From Corticibacter populi (GTDB lineage: Bacteria > Pseudomonadota > Gammaproteobacteria > Burkholderiales > Burkholderiaceae_C): a DNA stretch of 64,000 nt. Made by a program: the position numbers and the translations under genes. This document shows, piece after piece, positions 17,301 through 26,576 of the stretch (position 1 is the stretch's first letter; every line of letters starts with the position of its first letter). The stretch lies in NCBI RefSeq assembly GCF_004217315.1, contig NZ_SGWR01000002.1:364414-428413 (forward strand), given 5' to 3'. The notes below the pieces were generated by a model. It was not told the DNA's origin. It made no database searches and saw only the letters and a program-made list of their open reading frames with translations.

Positions 17301-19091
17301 TCAAAACACTTTTTGCAGTTGCACATACCAGCGCGGCTTGCGGTCACCGCCGTCGGTCTGGCCGGGCGGGCTGTTGAGCCGCCAGGCCAGCGTGCTCGTG
17401 AGCGAGAAATCACCCGGGCGGGACCAGACCAGCCCGACTCCGGCACCGCGCAGGCTGCGCCGCACCGGACCTTCGAACGCGGTGGGGCGCCGCGCCAGAT
17501 CGCCGCGCGCGGCATCGCCGAAGACGAAGGGCGTGAGTTCTTCGGTCGCGGCCCAGCGCCACTCCAGCGTCGCCACCTGGCCCCGGTCCACCAGCACCTC
17601 GCCGCTGGCATAGGCCCGCACCGCGCGCGGCCCGCCCAGCGAAATCCGCTCCGCGGCATCCAGGTTGCCGCTGGCGAACTGGCCGCTGACCGAGGCGTAC
17701 AGCAGCTGGCGCGGCGCCAACACCTGCAGGCGCGAGAGCTGCCAGCCGAGTTTGGCAAACCGGCCTTGGGTGTCGCGCCCGGCGGGCGGACGGTCCAACA
17801 AGGCGGTCAGCGCATCGCGAATGCGCAGGCGGCCCAGATAGGCCGTGCCGGTGCTGGCCCAGTAGCCTCCGCCGCCCCAGGCGTCGCGCCGCTCCCAGGT
17901 CCAGCCCAGCGACACGCCGTGGATGCGCTTGCGCGCCGTGTAATCGAGTGCGCCCATCTCGTCGCGCAGATGCTTCACGTCTGCCGCGGCACGCAGAAAC
18001 AGGTTCTGCGCGCGCTGGCGGATCAACGGATAGTTCAGCGAGACATCCACGACCCGCGCCACCCCCTGTGCGCCCAGCGCGGCATAGGCGCCACCGAGCT
18101 CGTAACGCGAGCGCGCCAGACCGACACCGGCGCGCAGCCCGCTGGCGCCCAGCGGCGCCTCCCATGCCAAGCGACCGAAGTTCAGCGCATTGCCCTCTGA
18201 CAGCATCAAGCGTGCATCAAGGTTGTCTCCCAGCCCCAGCGGACTGGCGATGCGCAGGGTGCCGCCAGCGCGCACGCGGCCGGATTCGCGCACGCCGTGG
18301 TTGTCCACGTCGGCGGCGACGCGCACGCGCCGGTCCGCCGCCACCTCAAGCACCAGATCCGTGGTGCCCGGCTGGGCGCCGGCCTGCAACCCCGAGGAGA
18401 CCGCGATGCCCGGCTGGTCCGACAGCAGCAGCATGGCCCGCTCATAGTCCTGCGCGCGCAGCGCCTGCCCCGGCACGAGTCCCGCCAGCATCGCCCGCAG
18501 CCGCGGCTCGGCGATCGGCGCGTCTTCCGCCAGCTCAAGGCGGATGTGCCCCAGCCGGCCCTCGATCACGCTGATCTCGACCTGCCCCTCGCGGATGGTC
18601 TGCACCGGCACGAAGGCCTGTGCCAGGAAATAGCCCTGCGCGCGGTAATGCGCGGCCACCTGCGCGGCCAGTTCCTCCAGTTGCGCCAGGCTGACGCGCT
18701 GGCCGATGTAGGGCTGTGCCAGCCGCTGCAATGGCGCCGCGGGCAAGGCCGCCACACCGGCGAAGCGCACCCCCCGCAGTGTCACCTCCGCTGCGGCGGG
18801 GTCTTGCGGCCCCGGCACGGCACCCGCACGCACGCGCGCGGCATCGCCCTCGTCCTGCTGCGCATCGCGGATCAGCTCGAGCTGGCGGGCCTGCCCCGCC
18901 GCGGCGCAATCGGCCTGCGGGCGCAGGCAGGCGGGCGCGCCCGCCGCCGCGCCCGGCACCTGCATGCCATCGGGCGACTGTGACAACGCCGCGCCGCTCG
19001 GCACCAGGAGGAGGATGAGCAGCGCGGCCGGCAGCAGTGCGCGCCGGTATGGCGTCCGGCATGGCAGCTCGATGGTCATTGAATTCGGCAT
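17301..19091 (-). CDS. TpsB (FhaC/ShlB-type) outer-membrane transporter
   Basis: 596 residues from the ATG at 19091, which has AGGAG about 11 bp upstream; a GTG at 19121 overlapping the preceding stop (GTGA) is an alternative. After a signal peptide (LLILLLVPSGAALSQ) come two POTRA domains (ISVIEGRLGHIRLE in the second) and a 16-strand barrel with the conserved GGPRAVRAYASGEVL motif and RGAGVGLVW, ending in Phe (LQKVF). In the family it secretes the TpsA partner, encoded next, through the outer membrane. The gene follows the CHAT-domain gene with almost no gap, forming a three-gene operon. Confidence 0.9.
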   Translation of the reverse strand: MPNSMTIELPCRTPYRRALLPAALLILLLVPSGAALSQSPDGMQVPGAAAGAPACLRPQADCAAAGQARQLELIRDAQQDEGDAARVRAGAVPGPQDPAAAEVTLRGVRFAGVAALPAAPLQRLAQPYIGQRVSLAQLEELAAQVAAHYRAQGYFLAQAFVPVQTIREGQVEISVIEGRLGHIRLELAEDAPIAEPRLRAMLAGLVPGQALRAQDYERAMLLLSDQPGIAVSSGLQAGAQPGTTDLVLEVAADRRVRVAADVDNHGVRESGRVRAGGTLRIASPLGLGDNLDARLMLSEGNALNFGRLAWEAPLGASGLRAGVGLARSRYELGGAYAALGAQGVARVVDVSLNYPLIRQRAQNLFLRAAADVKHLRDEMGALDYTARKRIHGVSLGWTWERRDAWGGGGYWASTGTAYLGRLRIRDALTALLDRPPAGRDTQGRFAKLGWQLSRLQVLAPRQLLYASVSGQFASGNLDAAERISLGGPRAVRAYASGEVLVDRGQVATLEWRWAATEELTPFVFGDAARGDLARRPTAFEGPVRRSLRGAGVGLVWSRPGDFSLTSTLAWRLNSPPGQTDGGDRKPRWYVQLQKVF

Positions 19092-19117
19092 GGATCGGTT
19101 GCTCCTGATGGACCGGG

Positions 19118-21331
19118 TCACGGAATCGCGGCGGCCAGCGCCTGCCGGTCGGCCGCGCCAAAACGCAAGCGCCAGTTGCCGATCAGGTTGAACGGCGCCC
19201 AGAAGAACGGGTGGGACATGCGGGGCTCGGCCAGCACTGCCAGCTGTCCGGCGCGCATGGCCTGCTGCACGTCCTGCCCCTGCGCCAGCGCCTGGTACAG
19301 GGTGCCCATCAGCACCGCTGTGGCGTCGTCCGAGACGGGCCAGAGCGAAGCGATCAGACTGCCCGAGCCCGCCGACAGGAAGGAGCGCGTGAAGCCCAGC
19401 ACCTCATCCCCCTGAGCCACCTTGCCAAGTCCCGATTCGCAAGCCGAAAGCGTCACCAGCGCGGTGCCCCGCAAATCCATGTCCAGGATCTCGTGTGCCT
19501 CCAGAAACTGCGTGGGCGCCGGCGGCTGGCCGGGCACCCCGGCCAGCAGTACGCGCGAGTAAAGCGGATCGACCAGGTCGGCCTGGGCATGCGCCGCCAC
19601 ATGCAGCACCGCGGCGCGCCCGGCCGCCTGCGCAAAAGCCTCCTTGGTGGCCGCCGCGCCAACAAACAGCTGATGGCGCGGGAACAGGCCGGCCAGCGTA
19701 CCCACCTCGCGCTCGGCGCCCGGCAGGTCATACTCGTCCGCGATGCGGGGATTGCCGAACGCCACCAGATCGGCGGGGGCGCCGGCACCAGCCGCCGCCA
19801 GACGTGCCGCGATGCTGGCCGATGGCACCACCGACACCGGGTTGCGCTCGATGAGATATTGGTCCCGCACCCGCAGCGCCTGGAACGGCAGGTAATGGAG
19901 CGCGCCATGCGGCACCATGACGAGGCGCAGCCCCGGCGCCAGCCCGAGCGGCTCGATCAGCAGGGTGCCGAGCTGGTCGGCCGCGCCCACGGCGCCGCGG
20001 CGGCCCTGGATGATGGCGTCGCGGAACGCCTCGACCACGCTGACCAGCGCATCGCGCCCGACGGCAATCCGGTGCGCCGCGATGGCGTCGGGCGAGACCA
20101 CCCACACCAGCAGCGCGTCCGGCAGCGTGTGGAACTGCACGATCCGCTCGTCGGCACGCAACGTCTGCTGCAGCGTGGCCAGCGCCAGCGGCTGCTCGAG
20201 CGACTGCGCAGCGGCACTGGCACGCCCGCGCACTGCGTCAAGCAGCGCCCTGGAGCGACTGCGCTCGCTGGCCTCGAAGGCGCCGGCCGGGTTGCCCAGC
20301 TCCGTCTCGAGCGCCACGGTCTGCTCGAACAGACCCTGCAGGTCCGAGAACAGGCCCATCTTGAACTCATCGCTGCGAAACCGTGCGCGCACGCCATCGA
20401 GCTGCAGCAATGCCTGCTGCAGCGCCTGCGCCGCCGCCGTGCGGTTGCCCAGCATCAGATCGCTGCGGGCCATGCCCTCCAGCGCCCATATGCGGTAATA
20501 GCCAGTGTCCGTGCCGCCGCGCATGGCGGCCAGCTCCGCGTAGGCGGCACGGGCCTGCTGCGGATGCCCCTGCGCCAGCAGCAGGCTCGCCCGGGTGCGG
20601 TGCAGCTGCAGTGCCAGCGCGTCATCCTGCGGCGGCGCGATCTGCGCCAGCAGCGCCGCCGCGCGCGCCGTGTCGCCGGTCGCGATCAGGGCATTCGCCA
20701 GCGACGCTTCGACCAGCGGCCGGTAGCGCGGCGAACTCAGCGGCAGGGCGGCCTCGTAGCTGCGCACCGCGGCGGCGGCCTCGCCCTGCCGCATCTGCAC
20801 ATCGCCCAGCACCTTGCGGGCCGGCCCGGCCACCTGGCCGGCATCCTGCACCGGCACCGCCAGCGCCTCGTTGGCAAACTGCGCGGCCTTGTCCAACTGC
20901 CCAGCGTAGCTGAAGACGATGGCCAGGTCGCGCAGCGCCCGCCCGAGCAGTTCGGGATCATCGTTCGCCTGGGCCAGATGCAGGGCCTTGCTGGCCGCGC
21001 GCAGGCTCTGGCGGAACTCGCCCTGCTCGGCCAGCGCCACCGCCTGGCTGCAGTACTGGTAGCCGGTGAGCTTGACGGCGTCCTGCCCATACAGGATCGC
21101 CCCCTCGGTGGTCAGGCCCAGCAGCGTGTCGGCATCATCGAGGCGCCCCCGGCTCTGCTGCACCAGCGCCAGTGCCGGTGCCGGTGCCGGTGCGGTAGCG
21201 GCGGCCACCGGCGCCGCTACCGGCTGGGCCAGCGCGCCGGCGCTCCACCAGAAACCGACGCAGGCGAGCCAGCACAGCGCCCCCTGCCACCGCCGATCTG
21301 CTCGGCGTTCCTGCCTGCCCTCATGTTCCAT
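19118..21331 (-). CDS. Exported TPR-CHAT domain protein (caspase/separase-like peptidase fold)
   Basis: 737 residues from the ATG at 21331 (AAGGGAA upstream). An N-terminal hydrophobic segment (ALCWLACVGFWWSAGALA) looks like a signal peptide, so it is probably exported. Residues about 60-400 are tetratricopeptide repeats (FRQSLRAASKALHLA, AVRSYEAALPL). The C-terminal CHAT domain has the predicted dyad His581 in VAAHAQAD and Cys631 in TLSACESGLG, followed by GFTRSFLSAGS and LIASLWPVSDDA. CHAT proteins are caspase/separase-like cysteine peptidases or their scaffolds. It heads an operon with the two-partner secretion genes, hence a role in maturing or regulating the TpsA protein is plausible but unproven. 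Confidence 0.85.
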   Translation of the reverse strand: MEHEGRQERRADRRWQGALCWLACVGFWWSAGALAQPVAAPVAAATAPAPAPALALVQQSRGRLDDADTLLGLTTEGAILYGQDAVKLTGYQYCSQAVALAEQGEFRQSLRAASKALHLAQANDDPELLGRALRDLAIVFSYAGQLDKAAQFANEALAVPVQDAGQVAGPARKVLGDVQMRQGEAAAAVRSYEAALPLSSPRYRPLVEASLANALIATGDTARAAALLAQIAPPQDDALALQLHRTRASLLLAQGHPQQARAAYAELAAMRGGTDTGYYRIWALEGMARSDLMLGNRTAAAQALQQALLQLDGVRARFRSDEFKMGLFSDLQGLFEQTVALETELGNPAGAFEASERSRSRALLDAVRGRASAAAQSLEQPLALATLQQTLRADERIVQFHTLPDALLVWVVSPDAIAAHRIAVGRDALVSVVEAFRDAIIQGRRGAVGAADQLGTLLIEPLGLAPGLRLVMVPHGALHYLPFQALRVRDQYLIERNPVSVVPSASIAARLAAAGAGAPADLVAFGNPRIADEYDLPGAEREVGTLAGLFPRHQLFVGAAATKEAFAQAAGRAAVLHVAAHAQADLVDPLYSRVLLAGVPGQPPAPTQFLEAHEILDMDLRGTALVTLSACESGLGKVAQGDEVLGFTRSFLSAGSGSLIASLWPVSDDATAVLMGTLYQALAQGQDVQQAMRAGQLAVLAEPRMSHPFFWAPFNLIGNWRLRFGAADRQALAAAIP

Positions 21332-21427
21332 GCTGCTTCCCTTTGGACTGAACGGACCGGCGGCCCGGCACCGCCACGGGTGCCGCACTGGTCAACGTCT
21401 GCAGTCTAGGGTGAGCCCACCGCCGCG

Positions 21428-21451
21428 CCTATTGGTTGAAGGAGATAGAAC
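21428..21451 (-). promoter_or_regulatory. Shared T6SS-island element, site C
   Basis: Minus-strand reading: GTTCTATCTCCTT followed by CAACCAATAGG, about 97 bp before the CHAT gene. It is close to site B (GTTCTATGCCCTTGG then CCTATGGC). The similarity also extends upstream (CATAC then a TCGTTCTAT block in both). Apart from this site, the 285-bp gap 21332-21616 shows nothing distinct. Confidence 0.38.
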
Positions 21452-21616
21452 GAACGCCGTATGACAGCAGCACCGGCGCGGCGACAAAGGCAGGAGCTGC
21501 CACGGCAACGCGGCACCACGCCGCGTGCCCCTGCGTAGCGCGAAGCCAGCACGCCTGACGGCACGCCGGCTTGCCTGCCGTGTTTTGCAAGCCCCTTCTT
21601 GCCCCACCCGGGGGCT

Positions 21617-22348
21617 TCACGCCCAGGGAAACGAAGTGCCGTGGTGCAGCGGGGGCGACGGCGCGTCGCCGTTCTCCTGGGCGGCGGGCTGCTGCGCCAT
21701 CAGCTGCTGGGCCACCACCACCGCCTCGGTGCGGTTGCGCACGTTGAGCGCCCGGAAGATCGCAGCCAGATGGATCTTCACCGTGCCTTCGCTGATGCCC
21801 AGGCTGCGGCCGATCAGCTTGTTGGGCTTGCCCTGCGACAACAGTCCCAGCACTTCGATCTGCCGGCTCGTCAGCATCTGGCGCACCCGGTCAATGGAGA
21901 TGCCCGAGCCCGTCGCCGCCGCGCCGGCAGCCACCGTCCCCGGCGCCCCGGCCGGACCAGCCGTCAGCAACGCCGGCGGCACATACACGCCGCCCGCCAG
22001 CACCAGGCGGATGGCCGAGAGCATCACCTCGGCCGAATACGCCTTGGGGATGAAGCCGAGCACCCCCGTCTCCAGGGCTGCGCGCATCAGCGCCGTATCG
22101 GCCGTGCCGGAGAGCACGATGATCGGCAGCGACGGACTGCGCTCGCGCAGCTCGCCAACATGCCTCAGGCCCTGCGCGCCAGGCATGCCCAAATCGACCA
22201 GCGCCAGGTCGAGCGTCTCCAGGTCGACCTGGCGCAACTCCTGCAGCGTGGCGGCAAGCACGAACTCCATGACGGCGTCCAGCTCCATCAGCTTGCCCCG
22301 GACAGCGTCCACCACCAGGCGATGGTCATCGGCAATGAGAATTTTCAT
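21617..22348 (-). CDS. NarL/LuxR-family response regulator
   Basis: 243 residues. Receiver domain with acidic ADDH (residues 6-9), phosphoacceptor Asp52 in ALVDLGMPG, and Lys in FIPKAYS; an Ala/Gly-rich linker; then a LuxR-type helix-turn-helix (LTSRQIEVLGLLSQG, NKLIGRSLGISEGTVKIHL). It activates or represses transcription after phosphorylation. It has no kinase gene of its own; the two hybrid kinases of the island (11566-13488 and 35220-37238) could signal to it. It is divergent from the GumN-tssKLMA unit, with site B in between, making it the best candidate regulator of the island. Confidence 0.88.
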   Translation of the reverse strand: MKILIADDHRLVVDAVRGKLMELDAVMEFVLAATLQELRQVDLETLDLALVDLGMPGAQGLRHVGELRERSPSLPIIVLSGTADTALMRAALETGVLGFIPKAYSAEVMLSAIRLVLAGGVYVPPALLTAGPAGAPGTVAAGAAATGSGISIDRVRQMLTSRQIEVLGLLSQGKPNKLIGRSLGISEGTVKIHLAAIFRALNVRNRTEAVVVAQQLMAQQPAAQENGDAPSPPLHHGTSFPWA

Positions 22349-22464
22349 GGCAGCAAGTAGCAGCGTTGTGACATTGGGGGCACCGGAGCCGGCCAGCCCG
22401 TGGAGGGTCTGCGCAACCATAGCAACGAAGTGCCACAGGAGCAAGGCGTACGCACATGCCCTAC

Positions 22465-22487
22465 GCCATAGGCCAAGGGCATAGAAC
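22465..22487 (-). promoter_or_regulatory. Shared T6SS-island element, site B
   Basis: Minus-strand reading: GTTCTATGCCCTT followed by GGCCTATGGC, in the divergent region between the response-regulator gene (118 bp) and the GumN-like/tssK unit (72 bp). Spacing between the two CTAT blocks is one base shorter than in sites A and D. Confidence 0.4.
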
Positions 22488-22497
22488 GAGCGGAGTA

Positions 22498-22518
22498 TGG
22501 CCGCAGCGCGGCCATTTT
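22498..22518 (+). terminator. Hairpin with T run in the divergent leader
   Basis: TGGCCGC, loop AGC, GCGGCCA, then TTTT. It is oriented with the GumN-like gene but lies before that gene's start (22559), so it could act as a leader attenuator rather than an end-of-gene terminator. Confidence 0.4.
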
Positions 22519-22558
22519 GAAAGAATCCGTCACATCTTTCGCCCGGAGGTTTTCGCCC

Positions 22559-23620
22559 ATGCCACAGCCAGACGCCGTGCGCCATTGCGGGTGCCAGCCG
22601 GAAGCCGCCCCCACTGCCATGCACCGACGGGTTTCCGGTCCTGCGCGCCGCCATGAAAAGGGGCCGGCGCGGCGACGGCTGCAGCGGCGCATGCTGTCGC
22701 TGGCCGCCGGCATGTTGCTGGCCTTGCCGGCCACGCATGCCGGACCGCCTGCGGCGGAGCCCGGCGCCGCCCTCTCCTGGCGCCAGTGGCGCGGCGTGCT
22801 GTTTCGCGTCGTTGCGCCGGCGCCAGCCACGCCCAGCCGCGACCGCCCGGTCAGCTTCCTGCTGGGCACCCTGCACTTCGGCAGCGTCGAGGAGTTGCAT
22901 CTCGATGCGGAGTTGCTGCAGAACGCCATGCGTCACACCCGCCTGTTCATTGGCGAGGTGCCGATGTCCGCACCGCGGAGCGCGCAGCTGGATGGCCACC
23001 GCCGGCTGCCCGCCCAGCGCAATCTGCGTGACCTGCTGGGCCAGGCGCCGTTCGACGCCCTGCAGCGCCTGTTGCCGCAGCTGCCGGCCGCACAGCTGCT
23101 GCATGCCAAGCCATGGCTGGCACTGGCACTGCTGGAATCGCGCGGCGAGACCGTCTCGGAGCAAACGCTCGACCGCCAGCTCGCGCAATGGGCTGCCCGC
23201 GAGGGCCTGCCGGCCTTCCACCTGGAGACGCTGGCGGCGCAGCTGCAGGCACTCGACTGCGTGCCCGCCGAAGAGCACGCGCAGGTGCTGCGCCAGCGGC
23301 TGGCCATGCCCTGGCTGTTCGAAGAGCAGGCGCAGCGCGTGCTGGAGTACTACCGCGCCGGAGACCTGCCGGCCTGGCTGGATGAAATCGACGCCATGAC
23401 AGGCCTGGACGCGCAGGCGCGCCCCATCGAACAACGCGCGCGCCTGTGCCTCATCGAGGCCCGCAACGCGCTCTGGATGGACCAGCTCGACCCGTTGCTG
23501 CGCGCCGGCAGCGCCTTCGTGGCCGTGGGCGCGATCCACCTGACCGGCGAGGCCGGCCTGCTCGCCAGCCTGCACCAACGCGGCTTCTCCATCGTCGCCG
23601 AGCCGCTGCCGCTGCAATGA
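22559..23620 (+). CDS. TraB/GumN-family protein preceding the T6SS genes
   Basis: 353 residues from the ATG at 22559, with GGAGG nine bases upstream; an ATG at 22517 is in frame but has no such site. A hydrophobic stretch (MLSLAAGMLLALPATHAG) about 44 residues in suggests export after a long basic N terminus. TraB/GumN signatures are visible: FLLGTLHFGS near the start of the domain and SAFVAVGAIHLTGEAGLLA at the end, supplying the two GxxH-type motifs. The family is thought to contain metal-dependent peptidases or hydrolases, but no function is established here. It is 49 bp upstream of tssK and probably cotranscribed with it. Confidence 0.78.
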   Translation: MPQPDAVRHCGCQPEAAPTAMHRRVSGPARRHEKGPARRRLQRRMLSLAAGMLLALPATHAGPPAAEPGAALSWRQWRGVLFRVVAPAPATPSRDRPVSFLLGTLHFGSVEELHLDAELLQNAMRHTRLFIGEVPMSAPRSAQLDGHRRLPAQRNLRDLLGQAPFDALQRLLPQLPAAQLLHAKPWLALALLESRGETVSEQTLDRQLAQWAAREGLPAFHLETLAAQLQALDCVPAEEHAQVLRQRLAMPWLFEEQAQRVLEYYRAGDLPAWLDEIDAMTGLDAQARPIEQRARLCLIEARNALWMDQLDPLLRAGSAFVAVGAIHLTGEAGLLASLHQRGFSIVAEPLPLQ

Positions 23621-23669
23621 ACCGGCGGCCATCCCCGAACTTCACCACGTCCATGACCAGGCAATCTCC

Positions 23670-25115
23670 ATGACCACTTCGCAACAAGTCTTCTGGGGCC
23701 AGGGCGCCTTTCTCGCGCCGCAGCATCTGCAGGCGCAGGACGACTGGCAGCGGGCCTACGCCGCACAGCTGCTGCGCCTGATCGCGCCCTTCGCGTACGG
23801 CTTCGAAACGCTTCAATGGTCCGAAACCGCGCTGCAGAACGGCATGGTGGAGATCGAGCGTTTCGCGCTGCTGACCGCCGACGGCCAGTGGCTGCACGGC
23901 GGCACCGCCGGCCACGGCGCCGGCGCCAATGCCAGCGTGGCGGGCCGGAGCCTGCTGGAGCTGCCGGTGACCGACAAGACGCCGATCACCTTGTACCTGG
24001 CCCTGCGGCGCGAGCAGACGCTCGACGGCCTGGCCAGCACCGCCGGCAGCGGCGCCGCCTTGCCTGCACGCCACACGCTGCGCAGCACCCTGGCGGCCGA
24101 CCCCTACGACCCGCAGGCGCCCGAGGCTGAAGTCCAGCTGCTGAACTACCAGCTGGCCATCGTCACCAGCCTCGACGAACAGGCCGCCGCCCTGCTGCAG
24201 GCGGCCGAAACCCACGCCTTCGCCGAAATCGTGCCGGACGGCCCGGGGCGCTTCAAGCCCTCGCCCAGTTTCATCGCGCCATGCCTGCGGCTGGATGCCT
24301 CGGCCAATCTGGCGCGCTGGAGCCGTGGCCTGCGCGACCTGCTGCTCTCGCGCGGCCTGGACTTCGCGGCGCACAAGCGCCAGCGCGGCATCCGCTCCGC
24401 CTCCACCAGCGCGCAGGAAGTCATGCGCGCGCTGATGATGCAGACCTTCGCGCGCCACTTGCCGCGCTGGCAGGAGCACCTGCGGCTGGGCACGACCTCG
24501 CCCTGGGGGCTCTACCAGGACCTGCGCGAGATGGTGGCCGAGTTCTCCGTCTTCTCCGAGGACATTGGCTACTTTGGCGCACGGCGCGCCAGCACCGGCG
24601 AACGCGGCGCACCGGACGCCGCCGAGTTGCCCGATTACGACCACCACGACCTGCGACGCTGTTTCCAGCTGGCCTTTGCGCGCGCATCGGAACTCATCAA
24701 AGGCTTGACGGTGGGCGCAGAGGTGGGCATCGCGCTGACCTACGACGGCCGATTTTTCAAGGCCGACCTGCCCGAGAGCCTGTTCGCCTCGGACCGCATG
24801 CGCTTCTACCTGGCCTTCGAGTCCGACCTCGGCGGCCAGGAACTCGCCGAGCGCCTGCAGCGCACCGGCAAGATTGCCTCGCTCGAAGACATGCCCCGGC
24901 TGCTGCAGGCGGCGCTGTTCGGCCTGAAGATCGATCTGCTGCCGGTGCCGCCCGAGGAACTGCCGCAGAAGACGCCCAACACCACCTACTTCCTGGTGGA
25001 CACGCGCCACCCGTTCTGGCAGTTCATCCGCGACCGCCGCAACATCGCCGTCTACACCGGCACCCCCGCCGAGGAGACGGTGATCCGGCTCTACCCCGTA
25101 GACCCCGCCGAATAA
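23670..25115 (+). CDS. tssK: T6SS baseplate protein TssK
   Basis: 481 residues, normal family size. TssK signatures include VFWGQGAFLAPQHLQAQD at the N terminus (shell domain), LRLIAPFAYGF, DKTPITLYLALRR, and the C-terminal NTTYFLVDTRHPFWQFIRD. TssK trimers connect the baseplate wedge (TssE-F-G) to the membrane complex in the cytoplasm. It is the first core T6SS gene of the unit tssK-L-M-A, all with gaps under 60 bp. Confidence 0.93.
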   Translation: MTTSQQVFWGQGAFLAPQHLQAQDDWQRAYAAQLLRLIAPFAYGFETLQWSETALQNGMVEIERFALLTADGQWLHGGTAGHGAGANASVAGRSLLELPVTDKTPITLYLALRREQTLDGLASTAGSGAALPARHTLRSTLAADPYDPQAPEAEVQLLNYQLAIVTSLDEQAAALLQAAETHAFAEIVPDGPGRFKPSPSFIAPCLRLDASANLARWSRGLRDLLLSRGLDFAAHKRQRGIRSASTSAQEVMRALMMQTFARHLPRWQEHLRLGTTSPWGLYQDLREMVAEFSVFSEDIGYFGARRASTGERGAPDAAELPDYDHHDLRRCFQLAFARASELIKGLTVGAEVGIALTYDGRFFKADLPESLFASDRMRFYLAFESDLGGQELAERLQRTGKIASLEDMPRLLQAALFGLKIDLLPVPPEELPQKTPNTTYFLVDTRHPFWQFIRDRRNIAVYTGTPAEETVIRLYPVDPAE

Positions 25116-25149
25116 GCCTCCCCACCGACCGCCCCGGACCCATCGCACC

Positions 25150-26523
25150 ATGCCACGCCTGATCCACCACTTCCTGCCCTTTTTTTCCTTTGGCTTGGAG
25201 CTGGACGAGGCCATTGCCGCCCAGCGTGTCAAGGCACCGCTCGACAGCGTGCAGCAGCGGGCCCGCGAGCTGCTCGAGCAGGCTCGCCAGAACGCCCAGG
25301 CCGATGGCAAGCGCGCCGAACAGGTGGAGTCGGCCGTCTTCGCCTGCGTGGCCTGGTTCGACGAAATCGTCACCCGCAATCCCGGCTGGTGGGGCGCGGC
25401 CTCACCGCTGCAGGTGGCACTGTTCAACACCAACAACGCCGGCAACGAATTCTTCCATCACCTCTCGGCGCTGCGCGCCGGGGACGACGAGGTGCGCGAG
25501 GTCTACTACCACGCGCTGGTGCTCGGCTTCGTTGGCCAGTACTACTTCGAGACCGGCGACAACGGCGAACTGGGCAAGATCAAGGAACTGCACGGCCGGC
25601 AGTTGCCGGTGGCTCCCGCGCCGCTGCACACGCTGCGCGAAGAACCCATCACGCCACAACCTTACCAGATCGCCGCGCCGGGACCGGCGCGCTATCCGCG
25701 CCAGTGGGACCGGCTGCTGCTCAAGGCCGCCGCCCTCGTGGCGCTGCTGATTCCACTGGGTTACCTGGCCTGGCTGCTGCTGGCCGCCCCCCGCGAGAGC
25801 GGCCCCACGCTGGCCGAGCGCATCGAGCGGCAGCTGCAGACCTACGGCTGCTCGGACCTCGCCGCCAGGCTCGACGAGAGCGGCGGCGTGACCATCACGG
25901 GCCACGTCTCGCGGCCCGACGACATCGCCCGCGTCCAGCAGGACGTGCAGGCCATCGACGGCGTCAGGCGCCTTGCCACCGAGATCGGCACGCGCATCTG
26001 GCCACACTGCGAAGTGGTGGCGCTGCTGGGCCCCTACCAGCAACGCAGCATCGAACAGCGCAACGGTCTGCAGGTCACCCCCACTACCGGCCATTCGGAC
26101 CGCTTCAGCGAAGGCGAGCGCGTGGTCGTCAAGCTGATCCAGGCCCACACCGATGGCTACCTGTACGTGGACTACTACACCGTGGACGGCTCGGTCATCC
26201 ACCTCTACCCGAACCGGCGCGAACCCGACAGCGGCCGCGTGGTGCGCGCCGCCGAACAGTTCAACGTCGGCCAGAAGAGTGCCGAAGGCTGGATCGTCGG
26301 CCCGCCGTTCGGGCAGGAGCTCATCACCGTCATCAGCTCGCCGACACCCCTCTACGAAGGCGAACTGCCCGAGTACGAACCCGCCTCCAGCTATCTGCCG
26401 CAGCTACGCACGCTGCTCGACACCCAGCGCGCCAACCCGGCGCTGGCCGCGCAGTTCCTGTTCCTGCAGACCGAACCGGCCAGCGCGCCGGCGGCGCCCC
26501 CTCTCGCCGCGCCGGCCCGGTGA
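25150..26523 (+). CDS. tssL: T6SS membrane protein TssL (DotU/IcmH) with BON-like and DUF4384-like extension
   Basis: 457 residues. The N-terminal cytoplasmic DotU domain (residues 1-185) has FACVAWFDEIV, LQVALFNTNNAGNEFF and LGFVGQYYF. One membrane segment follows (about 190-213, ALVALLIPLGYLAWLLLAA). The periplasmic part is unusual: a BON-like stretch (GVTITGHVSRPDDIARVQQD) then a DUF4384-like domain (VVKLIQAHTDGYLYVDYYT, VIHLYPN), instead of the OmpA-like peptidoglycan-binding domain of many TssL proteins. It forms the inner-membrane complex with TssM, encoded 53 bp downstream. Domain assignments of the extension are by eye. Confidence 0.88.
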   Translation: MPRLIHHFLPFFSFGLELDEAIAAQRVKAPLDSVQQRARELLEQARQNAQADGKRAEQVESAVFACVAWFDEIVTRNPGWWGAASPLQVALFNTNNAGNEFFHHLSALRAGDDEVREVYYHALVLGFVGQYYFETGDNGELGKIKELHGRQLPVAPAPLHTLREEPITPQPYQIAAPGPARYPRQWDRLLLKAAALVALLIPLGYLAWLLLAAPRESGPTLAERIERQLQTYGCSDLAARLDESGGVTITGHVSRPDDIARVQQDVQAIDGVRRLATEIGTRIWPHCEVVALLGPYQQRSIEQRNGLQVTPTTGHSDRFSEGERVVVKLIQAHTDGYLYVDYYTVDGSVIHLYPNRREPDSGRVVRAAEQFNVGQKSAEGWIVGPPFGQELITVISSPTPLYEGELPEYEPASSYLPQLRTLLDTQRANPALAAQFLFLQTEPASAPAAPPLAAPAR

Positions 26524-26576
26524 AACCGGCCACGCCAGCCTCGCGCCCCAACCGATCCACCCCTTGCCATCGCGCC

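Noticed and set aside
13619..17377. Open frame of 1252 codons on the + strand
   Set aside because: It is the complement of the FhaB-like gene; composition (His/Gln/Arg-rich) and lack of any motif mark it as a high-G+C shadow.
21500..21590. Terminator hairpin with a TTTT run after the response-regulator gene
   Set aside because: The ACGGCA/TGCCGT stem is weak and the T run is on the strand opposite to the gene's transcript.
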